Shown here piece after piece: positions 20,914 to 33,009 of a DNA stretch of 64,000 nt. Numbering within the stretch: the stretch's first letter is position 1; every line of letters begins with the position of its first letter. Made by a program: the position numbers and the translations under genes. Origin of the DNA: Symsagittifera roscoffensis (Eukaryota > Xenacoelomorpha > Acoela > Convolutidae); assembly GCF_963678635.1 (NCBI RefSeq), contig NC_087066.1:52594312-52658311 (forward strand). The letters are read 5' to 3'. The notes below the pieces were generated by a model. The model was not told where the DNA came from. It searched no databases and saw only the letters and a list, made by a program, of their open reading frames with translations.

Positions 20914-22044
20914 CAATGGTTCACGACATGTGTCTTAGAAAAACTTTACAGGCATTACTACTAGTTTTAGATCCCCTCTCTAGCTATCACTACAATCATA
21001 GCCAAATAGCTTGTGAACAAACTAGGAAATTTACTGGGGGGGGGGCAATTTCGGGCTTTTTTACGAAGTTGTATAAAACAATTTTGAAACGCAGCCCGTT
21101 TTAATTTCTATCTTTGCCATTGCCAACGGTGATTTTAGGGCGGATTAACAAATTTCGGGGGCTCTAGAAAAACCTTTACCTCCAAAAATTTGAGCTGCGG
21201 GTAAGTTTCTGACGAAACTGGCCAAAAATTGCGTTTTTTGGCAAGCATCACAGTCAAATTTAGTGTTTTTTTTGTCGTCGAATTTGCCTTTATGAAAATA
21301 CTAGGTTTGGTTAACCAAGAAATCATGTCGTCAATTATTACCCTAGGGGGACTCTTTGTGTGGCTAGTGTGTCTAACCCCTTGTGACAGGAGGCACCTTC
21401 TCAAATCTACTCCTGTCTGACTATATAACTCCTTTTCCCCTTTTTGCGGAAATCTACCGAAAACAGAGCCAACATATGCAGCAGAGGAAACATATGAAAA
21501 CAAGATTGCATTTTTGAGAACAAAACGCTGAATGTCACGTCAATATTGTGACGTGTTTCAGGTAGATAATTATTTTGCCTGATAACGGTTTTTTTTGGAT
21601 CAACATAGCTTTTCTTAGTTCAGGAATGATTTCTGAGCAACATTTGTTCACCTAGTACGCTACACACAGTAGCGAACCGAAGCAGGGGGGTGCGACCACC
21701 TCCCCTTTTAATCTGGTTGCCAGTCTTTTCCAAAGGGCCCCCCTTTGGTATAATTTTACTGGATCCATTTTCGGCTGGCCAAGATCAAAATTTTCTAAGG
21801 TGCCAAAATAACTAAAAAGCGTCATTTTCACAAAATTGGGTCTTCACAAAATTTTCACAAAACTTTCACTTAGACTTTTCTACCCCTATGAAAGAATATT
21901 TAAGCCGTTAAACATGCACGAGTGTCCCCCTTTTGAAAAAATGTCACCACTTTTGAAATAAGTTGTCTTCAGACAAGTGGTTTTCAGGGGTGTAGTTAAC
22001 TTAAAAAGTTCCGTAGTCATCTCAATTTTACTTTTTGATATTAG
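20914..22044. other. Intron 1 remainder with G-family repeat fragments
   Basis: No exon is recognised. Fragments of the G-rich MITE family lie near 21030-21240 and 21680-21870 (CCAAAGGGCCCCCCTTTGG, GGATCCATTTTCGGC). A pyrimidine-containing acceptor ending TTAG at 22044 leads into the next exon. Confidence 0.5.
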
Positions 22045-22221
22045 AGCCAGATAGCTTTCGTGGACAAACAAGGACGCCTAGGCAACACCGTCCTGATGAT
22101 GAGCCTCAACTCGAACGGATGGTCGCGTGACCTACACAACTACTGCGCGTGTGAGCTTGTCAACCGAATAGCCGATACACGAAACGACTCGACGGTTTCT
22201 AGACAGTCTTGTCGCACTCTG
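22045..22221 (+). CDS. Internal exon of the 11032-29002 host gene
   Basis: 59 codons, open in phase 0 at both ends, between acceptor ..GATATTAG and donor GTATAT. The base composition is clearly richer in G and C than the flanks, and third positions vary as in coding DNA. The peptide runs SQIAFVDKQGRLGNTV...RQSCRTL, has three cysteines and one N-glycosylation sequon (NDS), which fits a luminal or extracellular domain after the signal-anchor exon at 11032. No family recognised. Confidence 0.6.
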
Positions 22222-23640
22222 GTATATCCTTTTTTCGGCACATCTCTGGCGTCATTTTCAATCACAATTCCGAAGAGAGGCGCTCATCAGCGGTTTCTGA
22301 ATTTCTACGACTTCCCAGGCCGGTTTTTTATTTTTCATGCTTTTATACTTTAAAAAATCATGTATTTATTCCCTGTTAAATTTGTAATAAGTTTCCTCCC
22401 ATGACGAGTTTACGCATAAATTCACCTGAATGAATACAGTTTTTGCTTATTTCTTGGAAGAATCTTAAAAATTTGATCTGAAAAAAGCACAAATTCTGTA
22501 TTATTTATAAAATAAAAATCTGAACTGCCATGAGATTTTCCGCCCAATTTGGATTACATCAAAAAAAAACTTATAGGCATCAAGCGCAGTGCCAAATTCC
22601 CATTTCCAGGTTTCTTCTCTAAGGTCTGGGGTCGAGTCTCGGCCGGACTTTTTTTTGCAATTGTATGCAATTGATTTTTTTCGGTAAAAATAGAATTGTC
22701 GGACTTTCGCTTGTCTGCACAAGTTTTCTCGGCTTAGTTGGCACATCACGGATTTTGTTTGTGCTGTAAATAATTTTGTTTGCAGCTGCAAGTGCAAGTG
22801 TTGTTCATTCAAGTTTCAGTGAGGGATTTGAAAGATTTTAAACTTTTTTATCTTATAAACTTTTCCCCCTCAACTTGTGTCTGCTCAAAGATTGTCGGCT
22901 TTGTTTCCATTTTGTAAGTTTTGTTCCGTTTCTAACTTCTATTCAATTGTCTGGCATGTATGCCTAGAGTGAATTTTGATCAAGTCATACAAAATGCTGG
23001 TAGACTTAGTTTTTTTTAAAAAAACTTGATATATTGTCTAGCTTGTGTCTGTTGATATATTATCTAGCTTGGGCCACTATTTTCAAATTTTTTAAATAAT
23101 TTCGTATAGTTTGACAAGCGAGTTTTTGGTTTAAAATTTCACATTTTCAAAATTTTTACTGGTTTTCCTCCGGGTTTTGTATAAATTATCACGAGGTGCG
23201 TTACGTCTTAAAATGTGTGTGAAATCTATATTCTTTCTTAATTTCTATCAAGCAGCGTTCGCTTCATAACAATTGATGAAATTTTCAAAAAAAAAATTCA
23301 AACTTGAGATTTTTTTTAAAATAAAACCATATAAAGTACAAAGGATAGATTTCACTCCTGGTAACATAGCAATTGGACCAATTTGAAACAATTTCTTATT
23401 TGGAACAAATTCTAAGGTGGATTTTAAAACGTTAAAAGCGCAAAATAGGCGACGCTAAAAGCGAAAAATATTGCGCGTTTATTGTCCTAATTTGGCCAAA
23501 ATGGCAATGTTTAAACACCCATAAGTTTACAAAAAGTTATCAAAGGTAAAATATATTTTTCAGATTGAGCTCAGGACACTAGTTCCTTTCAGATGATATG
23601 AAAAACTCTGCCAACAATGGCTAGTTAAAAAAATAGAATT
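22222..23640. other. Intron with repeat fragments, no exon identified
   Basis: AT-rich. A duplicated short motif (TTGATATATT..TCTAGCTTG) occurs near 23022 and 23052, and a diverged foldback-family segment starts near 23330 (GATAGATTTCACTCCTGGTA, then GCGCAAAATAGGCG). A small exon of length 3n+1 is predicted somewhere between 22222 and 25538 by the phase of the next exon, but I could not place it. Confidence 0.4.
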
Positions 23641-23689
23641 TTGTTTGAAGAGAAAAAACCACCCCGAGCACAACTATTCCGTCAATTTC

Positions 23690-23960
23690 TGCAAAAGTCG
23701 GAACAATTACTTCCTCAGTTGCCTTTTTCTCTTTTTAATTAATTCTTCAAACGTCACTTTCTTCAAAAGTCAGAACAATTACTTCCTCAGTTGCCTTTTT
23801 CTCTTTTTAATTAATTCTTCAAAAGTCACTTTCTTCAAAAGTCAGAACAATTACTTCCTCAGTTGCCTATTTCTGTTTTAATTAATTCTTTAAAAGTCAC
23901 TTTCTTCAACAGTCGGAATAATTATTTCCTCAGTTGCCTATTTCTCATTTTAACGTTAAT
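23690..23960 (+). repeat. 72-bp tandem repeat, nearly four copies
   Basis: Units start near 23693, 23765, 23837 and 23908. Each carries AGTCGGAACAATTACTTCC (or AGTCAG), CTCAGTTGCCT, TTTAATTAATTCTT and GTCACTTTCTTC. The repeat sits in a foldback-family element, whose GTCGGAACAA end motif seems to have been amplified. The open frame across it is a by-product of the unit being a multiple of three. Confidence 0.85.
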
Positions 23961-24899
23961 TATCTATCGATTTGTTTTAACAAGTTTTAACACAGTATAG
24001 TAACTACATTATGAAAACATCTGTGGTAACTTTTCATTGCCAAAGCAAATTTTCTTGCTAGGCAATGCTAATATATTTATAGCGTTGCTAGTGAGGTTTT
24101 GGACTTCAGAAATAAATCTCTGGCATCATCATAATTCCACAAAGTTAGCAAGTTTCTTGTTGGCCAGTTTAGGTTCCTAACTAGAGACATGAGTATACTT
24201 TGAACAATGCTTCAAAGGACAAACTGGACACAAGTGATGGTTTGAAAAACTTTTATCTTTCTTAGGATAAGTCGCAAAATGTAGACAATATAACTTTAGT
24301 GCTTTGCTTCAAGATTTTTTGATTGAGCTATAAAAGTGTTCTTGTCATTTGATGATTGCAATTTTCCAATCAAATTAAACGGGACATAACAAATGAACTA
24401 ATTTTGCTTAAATAGAAAAAACTTAGGCGAAAAGACTTGAAAAATAATGTCAAGAGCATTTGCCTCTGAAAAAAAATGTTAAAAAAACATTTGTAGCGCA
24501 ATTTTGACCAAACCCTGTGACGAAAAACGAGTAGCACTTTTGTAACTGTTAAGTACCGGGAAAGTTCAACTTATATTCCATGCTTCTGTTTTGTAATTCT
24601 GAAAGTCTGAAGATATTACGTTGAGCAGGTTTTAGAAAAATAATTCTTCCGTCTTTATCAAACTGTGCGATTTGTGGAATTATAAAAAGAAGCAAGAATT
24701 ATAAACTGAATTATCCAAGTACTTTAGCAGTCATGTGCTCCCTATTTTGGATCTGAACTTCGGAACAGAATTTTTGCACTAAATTTGGATAATTGTTGAA
24801 TACAAGTATATTATAAACAAAATACAAGACTGCTCGTATCAATTATTAATCAAATTATTATATTGGAGCGACTTCAAGCCTAATTCCGCGTGCAATAAG

Positions 24900-25460
24900 A
24901 AACCGTAAACGTTTTTAGACGACGAAAGAGAACAAGACTGCTCGTATCAGGGCAAAGCCCTGAAAATTCCGACTACCTTTTAAGATCTATGGAGCAGTAA
25001 TAACATAAAAAATTTAAATGTAATAAAACAAAACTAAATTTAAAAAAAAATGAGATTTTTTGTGAAAACATCACCCACACGCCATATTCAGTACAAAGTG
25101 ATAAATTTTTCTCCTATTAACAAATCAATTATGGCATATGAGCTTCTTTGACCAATTTGGAACGATTTCTAAGACGGATTAAATCTCCGCTTGCTGAATA
25201 ATAGCGCGGATATCGATGAATATATCGAGCGTTAATTGTCTCAAATTGGCAGTCTTTAAACCCTCATACATTGTTAAAAATAATCACAAGTAAAGTATTT
25301 TTAAATATTTTTGCTCAGGACAACAAGACTTTTCAGCTGTTATATAAAAAATATCCGTCAAAAATTCTTAGTTAAAAACTCGTCGAAATTTGTCTGAAGA
25401 AAAAAACCACCCCGAGCACAAATATTCCGTTACTTTCCTTATGAAAGTCGGAACAAAAAA
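24900..25460. repeat. Foldback-family element in an intron
   Basis: It begins with AAGACTGCTCGTATCAGGGC and TTCCGACTACCTTTTAAG, continues with ACCAATTTGGAACGATTTCT and GATTAAATCTCCGCTTG, and ends with AAAGTCGGAACAAAA, the same series as 3990-4640. It carries no gene. Confidence 0.6.
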
Positions 25461-25538
25461 TGTTCAGGACAAAATGAACAATGTTCTGCTAATTTTCTCC
25501 TGATATTTTATACTTGTTTTTAAAATGAGATTTTTCAG

Positions 25539-25687
25539 GACGACGGGATTTGGGCCAAGTGATGAAGCTGAGCTGTCATCATGAAAATCTTGAGGTGAGG
25601 CCCGTCTTCATGGCTACAATCGCATTCATGTCATGGAACGACACTATGGACCTGCTCAAAAGTATGGATCAGCAGCAAATTCTTGCG
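25539..25687 (+). CDS. Internal exon of the 11032-29002 host gene
   Basis: Acceptor ATTTTTCAG at 25530-25538 and donor GTTAGT at 25688. The open frame starts with two bases completing a codon, so the preceding exon must leave one base, and then has 49 codons ending in phase 0. The peptide includes LGQVMKLSCHHENLEVRPVF and ends with LLKSMDQQQILA. It joins in frame to the exon at 26317. No domain recognised with confidence; a helical nuclear-receptor-like look was considered but is not supported. Confidence 0.6.
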
Positions 25688-25809
25688 GTTAGTGATCTTT
25701 TGCTTTTTCGACAAATTTCTACAAGAGCTTCAATAATGGTACAAAATGATAAAAAGTATCGCTTTACGTTTCATATAGTTTCACCAGAAAGTCATATTGG
25801 CTGAATTAG

Positions 25810-26050
25810 GTGCATGTTTACGGGAGATGCAAGGAGATCCCCCTCGAGGATTTGACCCTCGTGCCACCCAAAGGTTCCCCTTTACGACTTTTTGTGGTGG
25901 ATCTTTGCCGCCAAAACACAATAAAATTAAGAGGGAAGGGTGCGCCGAAATTCATGGTCAAAATTCTCCAAAATGTGCCTTTAAGCTTCTTTTTTAATCG
26001 TTTTTTTTCTAAATTTCTCCGCGGCACAGATTTTTGACAAAATAGTGTTT
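25810..26050 (+). repeat. G-family MITE fragment in an intron
   Basis: CCCCCTCGAGGATTTGACCC and CACCCAAAGGTTCCCC resemble the head of the repeat at 661-960. It has no clear far end. Confidence 0.45.
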
Positions 26051-26316
26051 TGGGAGAGCTCGGAAAGTCAATTTGGCCGATTTAAAAAATCTACAAATAT
26101 TTCTTTTTTGAGAGATTAAATTTGATTTAATTTTGACAAATTAAATTTATTGAGAATCCAAACCTGAAGAATGACTGGATTCCCCTTGGGTTGGATTACT
26201 TTCCCTAAACGTGTGTTCACTAATTTGTCTTTGTTTAAAATGGATCACGTAACTTGCTGTTAAAATTGTCCGAATAAAGCGAAACACAAAAAATTACAAA
26301 TGTCTTGTTTTTCAAG

Positions 26317-26421
26317 TTCTTTGTGGATTTCATGGCCAACTTTCCATTCTACATCTTGGAGTCCGGAAGTCACAACTTGCTGTTGCTCAACCGACAAAGC
26401 GTGAAAAAGCTGGACGATGAG
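26317..26421 (+). CDS. Internal exon of the 11032-29002 host gene
   Basis: 35 codons in phase 0 between acceptor TTTTTCAAG and donor GTCAGG. The peptide is FFVDFMANFPFYILESGSHN followed by LLLLNRQSVKKLDDE, hydrophobic then charged. It joins in frame to 25539-25687 upstream and 28772-29002 downstream. The phases 0-0 on both sides of a 105-bp exon support a real exon. Confidence 0.6.
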
Positions 26422-26806
26422 GTCAGGTCAGCTTTGATAATTCTATCATCCGCGTCATGCCTCTCATTACGTTTTACCAACTACTTATAATTTAATTGTT
26501 TCTTGTATACTTTCTTGTACATTGGCCCTGCTACTTTATTTTAAAAATTGTTTACATTTTTTGACGGTATAGCAAAACGCCCGATTACAAAATCAACTTC
26601 AAGTAAAAAATACACACGTGAAGCTCCGCAGGTAAAACCTGATGAAAATGCGGTTTTAATGTGGTCTTAAATGCTGTCTAAATATCCAACATTTTCCAGC
26701 AACAAACTTACTAAAACATTAAAATAAAATATCAAAACTAATTCCAAAAACATTATTACTATAGTTAGCTTAATCGATAATTTAAGATCTTCTTTTATGA
26801 CTAGTA

Positions 26807-27500
26807 CCCGGGTTGACCTCCATAGACCGAAAATGCTAATCTTACAATTTCATACACTTAGTCTATGGAAAATTTCATATTTTTTTGCAAAATGAGTTTA
26901 ATCGAATTTCAAAGGTATTTTATAGTTGTTTTGGTATCGAAATTGGTATCTCTTCATAAAAAAAGGGAAAAAAATAGTATGAAAAAAAATGCTAACCATA
27001 CAATTTCCATATATGGAAACTGTATGATTAGAAGTTTTAAAAAAAAAATTTTGTGAAAAAAAAGCTTTGATCAATCAATTCAACTGCTGGCAAAACATTT
27101 AAGCGCTTTTTCGGCTGCTACGACTAATAACTTTGACTTTTTTTATTTTTGTTTTCTGAAAAAAAAACACTAGTCATAAAATTTCCATATATGGAAATTG
27201 TATGACTAGCATTTTTTTTGATGGCGACGACAAAATTTTCTGAAATTGCCCCCAAACATTTTTGTGTTTTTTTTTCAACCGCAAATTGATTTTCGTATTC
27301 AAACAAACATATATTTTGGTTTTTGGAAAATATTTTTGGTTTATGGAAAAATGCTAGTCATACAATTTCCATATATGAAAAAAAACTAACCATAGACCTT
27401 TCATGCAATTTTCTGTACGTATGGAATTGTATGGAAAGTGTATGACTAGCATTTTTCCATATATGGAAATTGTATGACTAGTATTTTTGGTCATCCCGGG
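26807..27500 (+). repeat. Palindrome-rich MITE, copy 2
   Basis: The ends are CCCGGGTTGACC and GGTCATCCCGGG, flanked on both sides by TA, which suggests a TA target duplication as in Tc1/mariner-like elements. The interior has at least five CCATATATGGAAATTGTATGA-type palindromes in both orientations. It lies in the intron between the exons at 26317 and 28772. Confidence 0.8.
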
Positions 27501-27689
27501 TATCGAGAATAAACAAAGATAAATCAGGGTATCGCCGTATGTTCTTGAGGAGAACAAATCATTGAGCGCGCGACTGACTGCTCAAATGCAAATTACTCCC
27601 AGCAAAACTACAGTTACGGCGTAACATAGAAGTTGCAACTTTTTGAATTCAACGAACAAATGAACACACTTGTTCTTCGCGGTTTTTGT

Positions 27690-28440
27690 CGTTTTCTCTA
27701 TAACTATTTAACGTAGAGGATTGAAGTTCTGGCAAAAGCTAAATGAAACTATTTGAAAGGACTTAACCCGGCCAATGCTTGGGAAAAATTGTTCCGAAGT
27801 CGTAAGTTAGCCAGTATATCAGAACTAATTTTATAAGTGGTTTTGCTGTGCAACCATCATCGCAAACAATAAAAGAATTTGAATGTATGTGCTCAGATAA
27901 AATTTTTGGGAAATTGATGAGCTTAACTGAGCTTAATTTACTCTTCATAACGCCATAAAACGACAGACAAAACAATTGGAAGAGTTACTTGGTCCAACTT
28001 TGAAAAATGGTCATATTTGAGTTGACGACACAAATATGAAAAAATTTTGGGAGTATATTTGAGGACAAAATAACTGCTAATGAGAATCTTGTGCCTGAGT
28101 CGGATTAGTAATTTTTCCGAAAATTTTTTGGGAACAGTTTTGTTGGCTTATTTCGAACATCAGCGCAAAGTTATTGATAAACATTTGGCTATTGTACCGG
28201 ACGCCAGAACAAGTAACTCTATCAATTCTTTGTTCTATCATTTTTCGGCGGCATAAAAATTTAGTTAAGCTGATCAGCTTCCCAAAAAAAATCTTTTTGA
28301 GCGTATGCATTCAATTTCGTTATTTTGTTTGTGAGGATTCCACTGCTAGAAGACTTCTAAAACTGGTTATGATATACTGGCTAATTAACGCCTTCAAAAC
28401 ACTTCTCAACTTTGGATCCGGCTCGTTGCTTTCAGATTTT
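27690..28440. repeat. Foldback element with diverged long arms
   Basis: Conceptual translations of 27975-27763 (minus) and 28220-28440 (plus) are similar over most of their length (KLINFPKILS against KLISFPKKIF; LIKLVLIYWL against LLKLVMIYWL), showing that the two segments are inverted copies of each other. The resemblance is at DNA level in both arms; neither frame starts a recognisable protein. Confidence 0.65.
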
Positions 28441-28771
28441 GTTATCTAGCATGAGTCAAATTTCAACTTACTTAGTTGCAGAGAAAATGACAAAAAGTGG
28501 AGAAAAATATATTCATTTGCTCGTTGACATCAAACTGTTTCACCTTCTATGTCTCGTGATTGTACTTAATTCAAAAATAAGCCTTTTAAAAATGTTTGAT
28601 TTAATGCATACATAAAAATCAAAAATTGACTATTTTTTCAAAGAGATTTCTATGAACTTTCGAAGCAAACAAATAAAAATAGAAAAAAAAATTACTGATT
28701 TTTATTAAATGTTTTGCTTTTTGTCGAGTTAAGGACTATAATGAAACCGATAAGGGCATTTTATTTTCAAG

Positions 28772-29002
28772 GTCAACTTCTTGAACCAGTATGTCGTTCC
28801 CCAAATCAGTCGAACAGCCTCGCACTCGGCGAACTACACAGAGATAGTGTTCGCGTGGGATACAGATGTGGTGTCTCAGTACAAACTAGTCACAATTGGG
28901 AACTACTTCGGAGTTGTGAGACTAGTCGCTACTGTGTTCCTCGCAGCCGAAAGACTCTACGCATTCAGTTGCAATTTCAAAGCGATCATGTCAAATAATT
29001 GA
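28772..29002 (+). CDS. Terminal exon of the 11032-29002 host gene
   Basis: Acceptor TTATTTTCAAG ends at 28771; the frame runs from GTC in phase 0 for 76 codons to TGA 29000-29002. The DNA is markedly richer in G/C than its flanks. The peptide (VNFLNQYVVPQISRTASH..., ending CNFKAIMSNN) has a sequon in SANYTEIVFAW and a hydrophobic segment GVVRLVATVFLAAERLYAF. With exon 1 this suggests a secreted or membrane-anchored protein of about 260 residues or more. I do not recognise the family. The gene spans about 18 kb, mostly mobile DNA. Confidence 0.6.
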   Translation, partial: VNFLNQYVVPQISRTASHSANYTEIVFAWDTDVVSQYKLVTIGNYFGVVRLVATVFLAAERLYAFSCNFKAIMSNN

Positions 29003-29039
29003 AGTGCAATATTGAAATTTATTGAGTTGAAATAGTCTG

Positions 29040-29580
29040 TATTCCAGAACCTTCACCACAAATTAGCGCGGGGGGGGGGGGGTGTGTGTTGTTCGGCGGG
29101 ATTTTTACAGTTATCCAACAATTTTTATTCAAAAATGAATACTTTGTTTATTGTTGAAACAAACTTCATTGATTATATAGTTTATACAAAATATATTGTT
29201 TAAAAAATATATTGACTGGGCCGTTAAAACATAAGTCGAAATCAGTTAGGCTGAAAAAATTTCCAGGCGAAAAAAAAACATACACTGTATATAAAGTCAG
29301 GGATAGTAAGTTTACAATCTGCAGGAGTAATCAACAACACTAGCAACTACAAAACAAAGTGCCTGCAAAAAATTCGGAATGTACACACAAAGCAAACAAA
29401 ACAAACAGACAAGCGATAGGCCGAATACTACATTTTTGCCGGAAAAGAACTTCAATTTCGTACATGGTAAAAGAAGCGCGAACTCGAGCCCCAGGCTTTA
29501 AAGTGCAAAAGCAACCTCAGTACTTTGCATGGTTTGAAAGAATAAAGAAGAAGAAGAAGAAGAAGAATTAATTTCACTTA
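29040..29580. other. Low-complexity DNA: G run, and GAA microsatellite
   Basis: A G run at about 29069-29082 is followed by GTGTGTG. A (GAA)n run lies at about 29548-29569. The segment 29230-29460 loosely resembles 5900-6130. No gene is seen. Confidence 0.6.
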
Positions 29581-30086
29581 ACAATCAGATACACTATTAC
29601 ATTAAACAAAGAATATTTTTTATCACATAATAAATGAATCAACAGTTTACCCAGGATTGTTAAGTGAGGATACGCAAAGGGTTTTCTTCAAACCCACTAG
29701 GAGAGTACCCCACAGATTACACAAAAGAAAAGCACATCAATGAGTTATGAATAAGTGATAAATATAATATTTAAGAAACCAAATAGCAAAAAGAAAAAAC
29801 TATAAGTTTTTTTAGAAATTAATTAACGCCTCATCCACCTCGCGAAAAAAAGCCCTTATATTCTCTAGAAATTTGGGCAGAGAAACGCCCTCTTTTTGAC
29901 CATTTTTCAAAATTTCTTGAAATATGACTATGTCCTTTAGGTGCAAAGCAAAACAACCCAAAACTGTATACCCATACTCAGACTTGAATAGTATTAAACT
30001 ATGATGCCCTGAGACAACGTCTGGTCTTCTGAAAGAATACAGTTCGAGCCGCCTCACCCCGCACCTGAACACAGTCATATTTATAA

Positions 30087-31525
30087 TCATAAAGCAAAAA
30101 TATACCTAACAAGTTCGTAATTTTCATGTATAAACGTATCTCTTAGCATATGTGCCAATTTATTTAGTTCCCCTTTTTTTAAATTTAAAACATTTTCCGG
30201 GAGCAAGTTATTATCTCTAAATATCTTCAACAGTTTGCATCCTCTTAACCATATCGATTGTCTTTTCGTTTTTGTCTTACAGCAAGGAGCCTCAAATTGA
30301 ATACCTATCGAATTTCTGGTAAAATAAGCCGATTTTGTTTTTAGAGTGAAAAAATCGTTAAGAAATGCGGTTGAATTCAACTTGTTTATTGATCTTAAGC
30401 AAAATTTGAGAAGATCGTACACATACAGCTCATGAACTGTTAAAATTGTGTGTTCTCTAAACCTTTCCCTAATACTATCAAATTTCCTTACCTTGTAAAT
30501 CATTCGAATTATTTCTTTCTGCAAAATGAAAATTGGATTGAGATTCGAGGAGCTCGTTCCCTCATATACAAGTAATCCATATTGTATAATGGGTTTGATG
30601 TTGTAACAATAGTATTTTATTAGCACATTTATCGGTACAAATTTTCTCATTTGAGCAATAACTCCACAATGCCTTCCTAGTTTCGCTTTTATTTTTTCAA
30701 CGTGCGTACAAAATGACAGTTTTGAATCCACAAAAACACCTAGATATTTGCAATACGCCTTAGAAGTAACCATATAATTGTTAATGCACAAATGAAGACT
30801 GGAAGCACTTGTTTTATTTTGGAAACTTAGTAATATTGATTTGTCTCCATTAAGTGTTAGCTTATTTCTATTTAGCCAGTAACATATATTTTGTATGTCC
30901 CTGGCGAAGACCTCGAAAGATTCGTTTTCACAAGTGACATTGGTATCATCTGCAAATAGGTAAACGGTTGTGTCTTTTGCGCAATTGGGCATATCATTAA
31001 TATATATTAAGAACAATAACGGACCGATCACGGAACCTTGCGGAACTCCATGCGAAACATTCGTCCAATCAGAGTAAACGGAGTTTGTGAACACACATTG
31101 CCTACGATTGCAGAGATAATTTCGAAACCAATCATTACACAATCCTCTGATTCCGTAGTTTTCTAATTTGTGTAAAAGTAGTTCATGATCTAATGTATCA
31201 AAGGCTTTCTTAAGATCTAGGAACATACTGAAATTCATTGACTTATACCGTACCTAAGTTTTTCTGTTAACTCAACTAATGCATCAATAGTATTGTATTT
31301 TTGTCTAAATCCAAATTGTTTTTCATATAAAAGGTTGAACTTGTTCAAATAGTTGTATAGGCGAATATGCAATAATTTTTCAAAGATTTTACTGCAACAA
31401 TTTAGTAAAGAAATGGGCCTGTAGTTATTTTCATCTGTTTTACTACCTTTTTTATAGAAGGGCTGGATTTTGGCGCTCTTGAGTTGTTCGGGATATTGGC
31501 CGGATTCGAATGAGAGGTTTATCAA
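30087..31525 (-). pseudogene. LINE reverse transcriptase domain
   Basis: Two pieces: 31525-31235 with the N-terminal RT motifs (IQPFYKKGSKTDENNYRPIS, EKQFGFRQKYNTIDAL) and 31238-30087 with FLDLKKAFDTLDHELLLHKL, GVPQGSVIGPLLFLIYINDM and the catalytic FADDTN motif. A small frame change joins them near 31236. The tail includes thumb-like sequence to 30087. Sequence style (LDLKKAFDTLDH, GVPQGS, FADD) is that of CR1/Jockey-type RTs. One or more indels make this copy inactive. Confidence 0.9.
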
Positions 31526-31530
31526 ATAAG

Positions 31531-33009
31531 TTAAATATGGCGCAATTTCATGGAAACTTTCTTAATGATAATATTGCTTATTTCATCTACTTCCGTAGAC
31601 TGTTTCGCTTTTAGATTCTCTATTATTTCCAGGACTTCGAACATTGTTTCTTTGTGTAAGAACATTGATTGTGGTGCATTATATTTTGAATAAGACTCAT
31701 GAGACTCTCTGCTATCACTTGGTAATGATGCCAGAAGTTTTGAAGCAATGTTAGCGAAGTGATCATTCAAGTGGCTGGCGATCTCCTGATTATTATCTAT
31801 TTCTAAATCTCCATTTTTAAGAAGAGGAACGTTTCCAATCCTTGGACATTTTCCTATTATTTCATTTAATATTTTAAAAATCTGGCTCGAGCAATTATTG
31901 AACCTATTGTAATAGTAATTTATTTTGCTTAGCTTAACTAATTTTTCTACTTTACTCCTCTCGTCGAGGAATTTTTCGCGCTTGGTCTTATTTGTTTTGT
32001 TACATTTCCATTCCTTATACATTCTGTTCCTGGAACTAATTGCCTTTTTTATTTCTTTGCTGACCCACCCTGCCGAAGAGCAATCTTTTGCAGTGCATAT
32101 TCGTACAGGTGCATATTCATCATTCGTTTTGTTAAAGCAATTTTGGAAAGATTCGTACGAGGAATTGTTATTTTCATCAACTAAAAGTTGTGCTCCTTCT
32201 AATTTTACTTTAAGGGAATTTTGGAAACCAAGGATTTTAACTTCATCGTTAAGGAATTTTAAAACCCGAAATATTTTCGTTGTATCCTGTTTACGAGATA
32301 TTCTGAATTTTAGCGAAATTGGGCAATGATCAGTAAACGTATGCTCTTCCAAAATTTTTACTTTCTATTCCGGAATATTTTTTACAAAGAAATGGTCGAT
32401 AAACGTGTTTGATTCAGCTGTTATTCGAGTTGGGGTATCACTTGTGAGAATGAAGCCATTTGCTGCTATAGTATTTAGATAGTTATTCACAAGGTTACTT
32501 TGTTGTAAGATATCAATATTAAAATCACCGCCAGAAGTTATAGGGCCATTGTGGTTTGACATTTCTTCAAGAAACTCATCTAATTTTTAGATGAACAATC
32601 CTTTATCGGAACGTGCCTTTAAATAGGTAACAACCAAAATGATTCTAACATTCGCATATTTCACTAATATTGCCTTAGTTTCTGGTAAGCTACATTTTAT
32701 CTCTTGGATGTAACTAATATTATCTCTAATTTCGATCATCGAACCACCACCTCTATTCATTTGTCTATTACAAGCAAAGGACGTGTAATTTTTCATTGAA
32801 AAAAAGCTCTTTATTATCTTCCTCACTTAGCCATGTTTCTGTAGTAAAAATGACTTTTGGAGACTCGAGACATTTAAATAGTGCTTCCAGTTCTTCACTA
32901 TTTTTTTAATCGATCTAGTATTACAAAACAAGACAGTAAAATTAGTAATTACATCGCACTTGGAGTTTTCAGGTTCCAATGGAGCCAGACTCTCCCTTAA
33001 AAATATCAC
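31531..33009 (-). pseudogene. LINE endonuclease and linker region
   Basis: Pieces in several frames: 33009-32827 (LFCNTRSIKK), 32826-32587 (NRGGGSMIEIRDNI), 32562-32365 (GGDFNIDILQ, the conserved GDFN of APE-type endonucleases, and FIDHFFV) and 32352-31531 (FTDHCPISLKF, the conserved SDHxP-like motif, followed by a Lys/Arg-rich linker). The order matches an APE-type endonuclease. At least three breaks separate the pieces. Confidence 0.85.

Noticed and set aside
23645-23881. Hydrophobic repeat protein (NNYFLSCLFLFLINSS repeated)
   Set aside because: It is the reading of a 72-bp minisatellite whose unit is a multiple of three.
25539-29002. Nuclear-receptor ligand-binding domain
   Set aside because: A helical, Leu/Gln-rich look suggested it, but no signature motif is present, and exon 1 has a signal anchor and later exons have sequons, which argues for a secretory-pathway protein.
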